This document shows, piece after piece, positions 58,747 to 64,000 of a DNA stretch of 64,000 nucleotides. Location of the stretch: assembly GCF_014303735.1 (NCBI RefSeq), contig NZ_CP060296.1, forward strand, positions 4,299,501 through 4,363,500, written 5' to 3'. Within the stretch, counting starts at the first letter, position 1. Every line of letters begins with the position of its first letter. Below the pieces are notes generated by a model, which worked only from the letters and a program-made list of their open reading frames with translations, had not been told where the DNA came from and did no database searches. The DNA comes from Variovorax sp. PAMC28562 (lineage in GTDB: Bacteria; Pseudomonadota; Gammaproteobacteria; Burkholderiales; Burkholderiaceae_C). The position numbers and the translations under genes are program-made.

Positions 58747-60603
58747 CTACAGGGATTCGACTTTGCGACCCGAGAGTGCTCGGGCAATACCGGCATTCAT
58801 GCGCGCTGCGGCAAAGCCTTCTGTCACATGAGCGAGCGCTTTGGTGGCGGCCTCGACAACCGCGGCATCGGTGCTCCGATGGGCTTGGCGCAGCGCCGTC
58901 ATCGACTGATCGATCAGCGTGCGATCTTCAGAGCTCAGCAGGTCGCCGTCGGCGTCGAGCGCGCTCTGCGTCGCGAGCAGCATGCGATCGGCGTCCACAC
59001 GTGCTTCGACCAGAGCCCGCGCCTGCATGTCCTGCTGCGCGGTCGCGAAACTGTCTTGCAGCATCGTCGCGATCTGGTCGTCCGACAGGCCATACGAGGG
59101 CTTCACGGTGACGCTGGCCTCCACACCACTGCCCTGCTCCTTGGCGCCGACGCTGAGCAAGCCGTCGGCATCGACGGTGAAGGTGACGCGAATGCGCGCA
59201 GCGCCAGCCGACATCGGCGGGATGCCGCGCAAAGTGAAGCGCGCGAGGCTGCGGCAATCGGCAACGAGATCGCGCTCGCCTTGCACCACATGCAAAGCAA
59301 GCGCGGTTTGCCCGTCCTGGTAGGTGGTGAAGTCTTGCGCCATCGCGGTCGGAATGGTCTGGTTGCGTGGAACGATGCGTTCCACGAGCCCGCCCATGGT
59401 CTCGATGCCGAGCGACAGCGGGATCACGTCGAGCAGCAACAAATCGTCCGCGCCGCCGTTGCCTGCCAGCTGGTTGGCCTGGATCGCGGCACCGAGTGCG
59501 ACGACTTCGTCCGGGTTCAAATTGGTCAGTGGCGCACGACCGAAGAACTCGCCGACCGCATGCTGGATTTGCGGCATGCGCGTGGAGCCACCCACCATGA
59601 CGATGCCCTGCAAGTCATCGTTCTTGAGCCTGGCATCGCGCAGCGCTTTGCGAACCGCGGCGATGGTGCGGTCCGTGAGCGGCTTGGTCGTCGCATCGAA
59701 CTGCTGCCGGGTGAGCTCGAACTGCACGTCCGCGCCTGACACCTGCACATGAACCAGCGTCGAAGCCGAGGTGGTGAGCGCTTCTTTTGCAGCGCGCGCC
59801 GCCACAAGCATCGTGGCCCGATCGGCATCGTCTGTCGCGTGCGCACCGGTGTTCGACAGCACAAGATCAGCGATCACGTGATCGTAGTCGTCACCACCCA
59901 GCGCAGAGTCGCCGCCAGTCGCGATCACCTCGAACACGCCCTGCGTCAGTCGCAGGATGGAAATGTCGAAGGTGCCGCCGCCCAGGTCATAAACCGCGTA
60001 GACGCCTTCGCTCGCGTTATCGAGGCCATAGGCGATGGCAGCAGCCGTCGGCTCGCTGATGAGCCGAAGCACATTGATGCCTGCGAGCTGCGCCGCGTCC
60101 TTGGTGGCCTGGCGCTGTCCTTCGTCGAAATAGGCCGGTACGGTAATGACGGCACCGTAGAGCGAATCATCGAAAGTGTCTTCGGCGCGGAAACGCAGCG
60201 TGGCCAGAATCTCGGCGCTGATCTCGACCGGTGACTTGATACCAGCTGCCGTCTCGACCTTGACCATGCCGCCTTCGTCCACCAACCGATACGACATCGC
60301 ATCGCGGTTGACGATGTCGGACAAGCCGCGTCCCATCAGCCGTTTGACCGACGTGATGGTGTTGGCGGCGTCCTGCGCGCGTGCCGCCAGCGCTTCGAAC
60401 CCGATCTGCCTACGCTCGACGTCGAGGTAGCGAACCGCAGATGGAAGAATGACGCGGCCCTCGTCGTCGGGCAAGCATTCGGCAACGCCGTTACGCACTG
60501 CGGCCACGAGCGAGTGCGTCGTGCCGAGGTCGATGCCGACAGCGATGCGCCGTTGATGCGGGTCCGGCGCCTGGCCCGGTTCGGAAATCTGCAGAAGTGC
60601 CAT
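58747..60603 (-). CDS. hscA: Fe-S assembly chaperone HscA (Hsp70)
   Basis: 618 residues from the ATG at 60603. The Hsp70 nucleotide-binding domain starts [15 protein letters not shown], with [18 protein letters not shown] and [15 protein letters not shown]. The substrate-binding part is the short HscA type. It helps transfer clusters from IscU, recognising its LPPVK motif, together with HscB. Four bases after hscB. Confidence 0.96.
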   Translation of the reverse strand: MALLQISEPGQAPDPHQRRIAVGIDLGTTHSLVAAVRNGVAECLPDDEGRVILPSAVRYLDVERRQIGFEALAARAQDAANTITSVKRLMGRGLSDIVNRDAMSYRLVDEGGMVKVETAAGIKSPVEISAEILATLRFRAEDTFDDSLYGAVITVPAYFDEGQRQATKDAAQLAGINVLRLISEPTAAAIAYGLDNASEGVYAVYDLGGGTFDISILRLTQGVFEVIATGGDSALGGDDYDHVIADLVLSNTGAHATDDADRATMLVAARAAKEALTTSASTLVHVQVSGADVQFELTRQQFDATTKPLTDRTIAAVRKALRDARLKNDDLQGIVMVGGSTRMPQIQHAVGEFFGRAPLTNLNPDEVVALGAAIQANQLAGNGGADDLLLLDVIPLSLGIETMGGLVERIVPRNQTIPTAMAQDFTTYQDGQTALALHVVQGERDLVADCRSLARFTLRGIPPMSAGAARIRVTFTVDADGLLSVGAKEQGSGVEASVTVKPSYGLSDDQIATMLQDSFATAQQDMQARALVEARVDADRMLLATQSALDADGDLLSSEDRTLIDQSMTALRQAHRSTDAAVVEAATKALAHVTEGFAAARMNAGIARALSGRKVESL

Positions 60604-60607
60604 CGCT

Positions 60608-61126
60608 CTATTGTCCCAACTGATCGGCTTTGGACTCAACATCGTCGGCAAAGCGCTCGATGAACATGAGGGCTCTCACCTGCTGCGCTGCCGCAGGGTG
60701 GTCGCCCTCTTCGTCGATATAGCGGTCCAGAGATGCGAGAGCCACCGCGCGCGCCGTCTCCACCTCGGTCCGTAACGCGTCGACAGCTTCTACCTTCGTT
60801 GCGTCATCGAGCGTCTCGCGCCACTCCATCTGTTGCATCAGGAATGCGGGCGGCATCGCGGTATTGGTTTCGGCGTTGATCGACGAGCCGCGTTGCTCGC
60901 ACAAATAAGCGGCACGCTTGACCGGATCTTTCAACCGCTGGTAAGCCTCGTTGATGCGCACCGACCACTGCATCGCCAGTCGCTGCGCGGCCGCGCCTTG
61001 CGCCGCGAAACGGTCGGGGTGCGCCTCGCGCTGCAGCTCTTTCCAACGCGCGTCCAGCGCAGCGCGGTCCTGTGCAAACATCGTTGGCACGGCGAAGAGT
61101 TCGAAGTCGGTGTCGTTAAGGTTCAT
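60608..61126 (-). CDS. hscB: Fe-S assembly co-chaperone HscB (J-protein)
   Basis: 172 residues from the ATG at 61126 ([14 protein letters not shown]). J domain with the HPD motif in [14 protein letters not shown], then a C-terminal helical domain that binds IscU. No ribosome-binding site is visible: the ATG lies 12 bases after the U-run of the hairpin described below, so its expression may need read-through or a start inside the leader. Confidence 0.93.
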   Translation of the reverse strand: MNLNDTDFELFAVPTMFAQDRAALDARWKELQREAHPDRFAAQGAAAQRLAMQWSVRINEAYQRLKDPVKRAAYLCEQRGSSINAETNTAMPPAFLMQQMEWRETLDDATKVEAVDALRTEVETARAVALASLDRYIDEEGDHPAAAQQVRALMFIERFADDVESKADQLGQ

Positions 61127-61132
61127 GGCAAT

Positions 61133-61166
61133 AAAAAAGCCGCCAGCACATGACATGGTGGCGGCT
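61133..61166 (-). terminator. Intrinsic-terminator-like hairpin between iscA and hscB
   Basis: On the minus strand AGCCGCCA pairs with TGGCGGCT around a 13-base loop, and the stem is followed by a T-run (TTTTTATT). It lies between the iscA stop and the hscB ATG, so it could end or attenuate transcription of iscRSUA before hscBA-fdx-dnaQ. Confidence 0.7.
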
Positions 61167-61188
61167 CGGGCGCGAAACGCGCACGGCG

Positions 61189-61512
61189 TCAAATCCTGAA
61201 AGACTCTCCACAACCGCAGCGATCGCGCTCGTTTGGATTAATGAACTTGAAGCCTTCGTTCAAGCCTTCGCGAACGAAGTCGAGCTGCGTTCCGTCGATA
61301 TAAGCCAGGCTTTTCGGATCGACGAGCACCTTGACGCCGCGGTCTTCGAAAACCACGTCTTCAGGCGCGAACTCATCGACATATTCCAGCTTGTAGGCGA
61401 GACCGGAGCAGCCGGTTGTCTTGACCCCCAGACGCACACCCACGCCCTTGCCACGCTTACCGAGGTAGCGATTGACGTGGCGCGCGGCCGCATCGGTAAG
61501 GGTTACGGCCAT
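61189..61512 (-). CDS. iscA: Iron-sulfur cluster assembly protein IscA
   Basis: 107-residue A-type carrier. The three conserved cysteines are in [13 protein letters not shown] and [10 protein letters not shown]. It follows iscU by two bases. Standard length. Confidence 0.96.
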   Translation of the reverse strand: MAVTLTDAAARHVNRYLGKRGKGVGVRLGVKTTGCSGLAYKLEYVDEFAPEDVVFEDRGVKVLVDPKSLAYIDGTQLDFVREGLNEGFKFINPNERDRCGCGESFRI

Positions 61513-61514
61513 GA

Positions 61515-61937
61515 TCAGTGAACCGCTTCCTGGGGCGCAGCCTTGGCAGCCGATGCGGCGTGCTTCGCTTTGTAGTCGTTGACCGCTGCCTTGATCGCGT
61601 CTTCTGCCAGGATCGAGCAGTGAATCTTTACCGGCGGCAACGCCAGTTCTTCAGCGATCTGCGCGTTCTTGAGCGCAGCGGCTTCGTCGAGTGTCTTGCC
61701 CTTGACCCACTCGGTGACCAGCGACGACGACGCGATGGCCGAGCCGCAACCGTAGGTCTTGAAGCGTGCGTCTTCGATCACGCCGGTTTCCGGGTTGACC
61801 TTGATCTGCAGCTTCATGACGTCGCCGCAAGCAGGTGCGCCGACCATGCCGGTGCCCACAGAGTCGTCGCCCTTTTCGAACGAACCGACGTTGCGGGGAT
61901 TTTCGTAGTGGTCTATGACCTTGGATGAATATGCCAT
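61515..61937 (-). CDS. iscU: Iron-sulfur scaffold protein IscU
   Basis: 140 residues. Cluster-ligand cysteines in [28 protein letters not shown] and [15 protein letters not shown]; the LPPVK motif is the HscA-binding site. The C-terminal tail ([14 protein letters not shown]) is slightly longer than usual. It lies 27 bases after iscS. Confidence 0.97.
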   Translation of the reverse strand: MAYSSKVIDHYENPRNVGSFEKGDDSVGTGMVGAPACGDVMKLQIKVNPETGVIEDARFKTYGCGSAIASSSLVTEWVKGKTLDEAAALKNAQIAEELALPPVKIHCSILAEDAIKAAVNDYKAKHAASAAKAAPQEAVH

Positions 61938-61964
61938 GAGGTTACCTCTTGTTTTGTATCGTGT

Positions 61965-63185
61965 TCAGTGCGCCGACCATTGGATAGCGCTGATGTCGAT
62001 ACCGTCCTTGAACATTTCCCACAGTGGGCTCAACTCACGCAGCTTGGCGACGTTGTGCTTGATGGTGGAAATCGCGTAGTCGATTTCTTCTTCGGTCGTG
62101 AAACGGCCGATGGTCATGCGAAGGCTACTGTGCGCAAGCTCATCGCTGCGGCCGAGAGCGCGCAACACATAGCTCGGCTCCAGACTGGCTGATGTGCACG
62201 CCGAACCCGACGACACCGCCAAGCCCTTGATACCCATGATCAGCGACTCGCCTTCGACGTAGTTGAAGCTGATATTCAGGTTGTGCGGCACACGATGCTC
62301 GAGGTCACCGTTGATGAAGACCTGCTCGACATCTTTCAGGCCATCGAGCAAGCGCTTTTGCAGCGCTGCGGCTTTGGCGTTGTCTGCCTTCATATCGAGT
62401 TTAGCGATGCGGAAGGCCTCACCCATTCCGACGATCTGGTGCGTCGGCAGCGATCCTGAACGCATGCCGCGCTCATGACCGCCCCCGTGCATTTGCGCTT
62501 CGAGCCGGACGCGCGGCTTGCGCCGCACATACAACGCGCCGATACCTTTGGGACCATAAGTCTTGTGCGAAGCCAGACTCATCAAATCGATGGGCAGCTG
62601 CGTGATGTCGATCTCGACCTTGCCCGTCGCTTGCGCTGCATCGACGTGAAGCAGCACGCCTTTTTCCCGGCAGGCGTTACCGATGGCGACAACGTCTTGC
62701 ACCACCCCGATTTCGTTATTGACGAACATGACGCTCGCCAGAATCGTGTCGGGGCGAATGGCCGCCTTGAACTTGCCGAGGTCGAGCAAACCGTTTTCTT
62801 CAACGTCGAGGTACGTGACCTCGAAGCCTTGACGTTCAAGCTCGCGCATGGTGTCGAGAACGGCCTTGTGCTCCGTCTTGACGGTAATGAGGTGCTTGCC
62901 CTTGCCTTTGTAGAACTGAGCCGCGCCTTTCAGCGCAAGGTTGATCGATTCGGTGGCGCCGGAAGTCCACACGATCTCACGAGGGTCGGCATTGATCAAT
63001 TCCGCGACGTAGCCGCGGCCTTTTTCAACGGCCTCCTCCGCCTCCCAGCCCCACGCGTGACTGCGGGAGGCCGGATTGCCGAAGTGCTCGCTCAACCAGG
63101 GAATCATTGCGTCGACGACGCGCGGATCGACGGGCGTGGTCGCGCCGTAGTCAAGATAGATGGGGAAATGAGGAGTGAAGTCCAT
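61965..63185 (-). CDS. iscS: Cysteine desulfurase IscS
   Basis: PLP enzyme that takes sulfur from cysteine for cluster and tRNA thiolation. 406 residues. N-terminal [19 protein letters not shown] Lys in [18 protein letters not shown] and active Cys in [17 protein letters not shown]. It follows iscR by 77 bases. Confidence 0.98.
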   Translation of the reverse strand: MDFTPHFPIYLDYGATTPVDPRVVDAMIPWLSEHFGNPASRSHAWGWEAEEAVEKGRGYVAELINADPREIVWTSGATESINLALKGAAQFYKGKGKHLITVKTEHKAVLDTMRELERQGFEVTYLDVEENGLLDLGKFKAAIRPDTILASVMFVNNEIGVVQDVVAIGNACREKGVLLHVDAAQATGKVEIDITQLPIDLMSLASHKTYGPKGIGALYVRRKPRVRLEAQMHGGGHERGMRSGSLPTHQIVGMGEAFRIAKLDMKADNAKAAALQKRLLDGLKDVEQVFINGDLEHRVPHNLNISFNYVEGESLIMGIKGLAVSSGSACTSASLEPSYVLRALGRSDELAHSSLRMTIGRFTTEEEIDYAISTIKHNVAKLRELSPLWEMFKDGIDISAIQWSAH

Positions 63186-63262
63186 GGCTGGCTCTGGCTG
63201 GCATTGGTTAATTTGAGGGTCGCTGCAGGCAAGGCACCCGAGGGCGCCCTAATTCATGGCCT

Positions 63263-63799
63263 TTACGACTTCGCAAAGACATTCCCAAGGGCAAACACCG
63301 AATTCGGCGCGTTGATGCGGATAGGCTTCGCCACCGGTTGCGCCGAAATCGCGCGCTTGATCACCGGCTTGTTCTCGATCTGGACACCCTTGGCGAGTTG
63401 GTCATCGACCAATTTTTGCAAGGTGACCGAATCGAGGAACTCGACCATGCGCTGATTCAGCGATGCCCAAAGTTCGTGCGTCATGCAGCGACCGGCCTCG
63501 CCCAGACAATTCTCTTTGCCACCGCAATGAGTCGCGTCGATGGGTTCATCCACCGAAACGATGATGTCGGCGACAGTGATTTCGGCCGCTTTGCGACCGA
63601 GGCTGTAACCGCCGCCGGGACCGCGGGTCGATTCGACCAGTTCGTGGCGGCGCAGCTTGCCGAAGAGCTGTTCAAGGTAGGACAGCGAAATCTGCTGCCG
63701 CTGGCTGATGGCCGCCAGCGTGACCGGACCGGTGTTCTGGCGCAATGCCAGATCGATCATGGCGGTGACCGCAAAACGGCCTTTTGTAGTGAGACGCAT
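63263..63799 (-). CDS. iscR: Fe-S cluster-sensing repressor IscR
   Basis: Rrf2-family regulator that represses its own operon when it carries a [2Fe-2S] cluster. 178 residues, start ATG at 63799 with AAGGAG seven bases upstream; an in-frame TTG at 63814 overlaps that site. Winged-helix (RLTTKGRFAVTAMIDLAL, LEQLFGKLRRHELVESTRG) and the ligands CGGKENCLGEAGRCMTH: C-x5-C-x6-C-x2-H, one residue more than the E. coli spacing between the second and third Cys. Confidence 0.97.
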   Translation of the reverse strand: MRLTTKGRFAVTAMIDLALRQNTGPVTLAAISQRQQISLSYLEQLFGKLRRHELVESTRGPGGGYSLGRKAAEITVADIIVSVDEPIDATHCGGKENCLGEAGRCMTHELWASLNQRMVEFLDSVTLQKLVDDQLAKGVQIENKPVIKRAISAQPVAKPIRINAPNSVFALGNVFAKS

Positions 63800-63937
63800 C
63801 GCAAGCTCCTTCAAGTGCTTACCGTTGAAATGACACCGCTGCCAGAGGGCTTCGGGTAGCTTCGTCTCCGCCCTGACCGACCTCTTCAGCTGGTGCTCCA
63901 GCCGGTATGAGTCGGTCCTTCATCGCGAAGTTCTTGT

Positions 63938-63962
63938 GTTGTTGACTAATTCGGTCAAGTAT
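63938..63962 (-). promoter_or_regulatory. IscR type 1 binding site upstream of iscR
   Basis: Read on the minus strand, this 25-base stretch matches 22 of 25 positions of the E. coli type 1 IscR consensus (ATASYYGACT-RWWWY-AGTCRRSTAT). It contains TTGACC at 63953-63958, a likely -35 for iscR, though no good -10 is seen. Binding here should give autorepression. Confidence 0.75.
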
Positions 63963-64000
63963 AGCGATAAGCCTTCAGTTTTGCTCGGGTAACTCCCGCC

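Noticed and set aside
63338..63859. 173-codon plus-strand frame opposite iscR
   Set aside because: Shadow frame; iscR has a strong ribosome-binding site and full cluster ligands on the minus strand.

Overview
The window is a chromosomal segment of a high-GC betaproteobacterium, most likely in the Comamonadaceae (Burkholderiales), close to Variovorax. The evidence is the gene order purA-hisZ-hflC-hflK-hflX-hfq-der-bamB-yfgM-hisS-ispG-rodZ-pilW-rlmN-ndk, the operon aceE-aceF-lpdA with lipoyl domains on both E2 and E3, and an intact iscRSUA-hscBA-fdx cluster. The species call is inference from synteny and protein style. No insertion sequence, prophage, CRISPR array or rRNA was seen. There is one tRNA.

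Layout. 1-15.5 kb (minus strand) is a long housekeeping block for purine and histidine synthesis, the FtsH-modulating HflKC complex, Hfq, ribosome assembly, outer-membrane assembly, isoprenoid synthesis, cell shape, pilus assembly and tRNA/rRNA methylation. 15.7-20.2 kb holds rluB, scpB and rluD on the minus strand, with bamD divergent. 20.3-25.2 kb has a DinG-type helicase, a YdcH-type small protein, a divergent PP2C phosphatase, a coiled-coil secreted protein and zapE. 25.2-30.9 kb is the 2-oxoglutarate dehydrogenase operon sucA-sucB-lpd. 31-38.9 kb is the accessory part: prpE, an isochorismatase-fold hydrolase, a TetR regulator facing an HpaB/AbfD-like flavoprotein over a palindromic operator, a lipoprotein hydrolase, and an SDR/AraC divergent pair. 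A short, very AT-rich stretch precedes an NlpC/P60 peptidase at 39.1 kb. 39.8-46.8 kb is the pyruvate dehydrogenase operon. A HslV-like Ntn hydrolase is translationally coupled inside it. 46.9-57.4 kb carries a FixL/FixJ-like two-component pair, folD, an M3 peptidase, a thioredoxin-fold DUF4124 protein, rpiA, pyrD, a DUF883 protein and an FAD oxidoreductase. tRNA-Val(CAC) follows. 57.7-64 kb is a dnaQ-type exonuclease fused by overlap to the end of the isc operon. An IscR-type operator lies upstream of iscR at the window edge.

How it works together. Two 2-oxoacid dehydrogenase complexes sit about 10 kb apart, each with its own E3. The PDH E3 carries its own lipoyl domain; the OGDH E3 does not. 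The isc operon supplies Fe-S clusters that IspG, RlmN and the DinG-type helicase in this same window would need. Many genes overlap by 1-8 bases (ATGA or TGATG), so translational coupling is common. Several true starts are GTG or TTG (hfq, der, zapE and others).

The strongest candidate for something under-described is the coupled Ntn hydrolase in the PDH operon (41691-42281). It keeps the T1/D17/Lys residues and the GSG motif of HslV-type proteases but has no unfoldase gene nearby. Also notable are the HpaB/AbfD-like enzyme whose Fe-S ligands are only partly kept, an in-frame palindromic repeat in the linker of lpdA, and an intrinsic-terminator-like hairpin between iscA and hscB.
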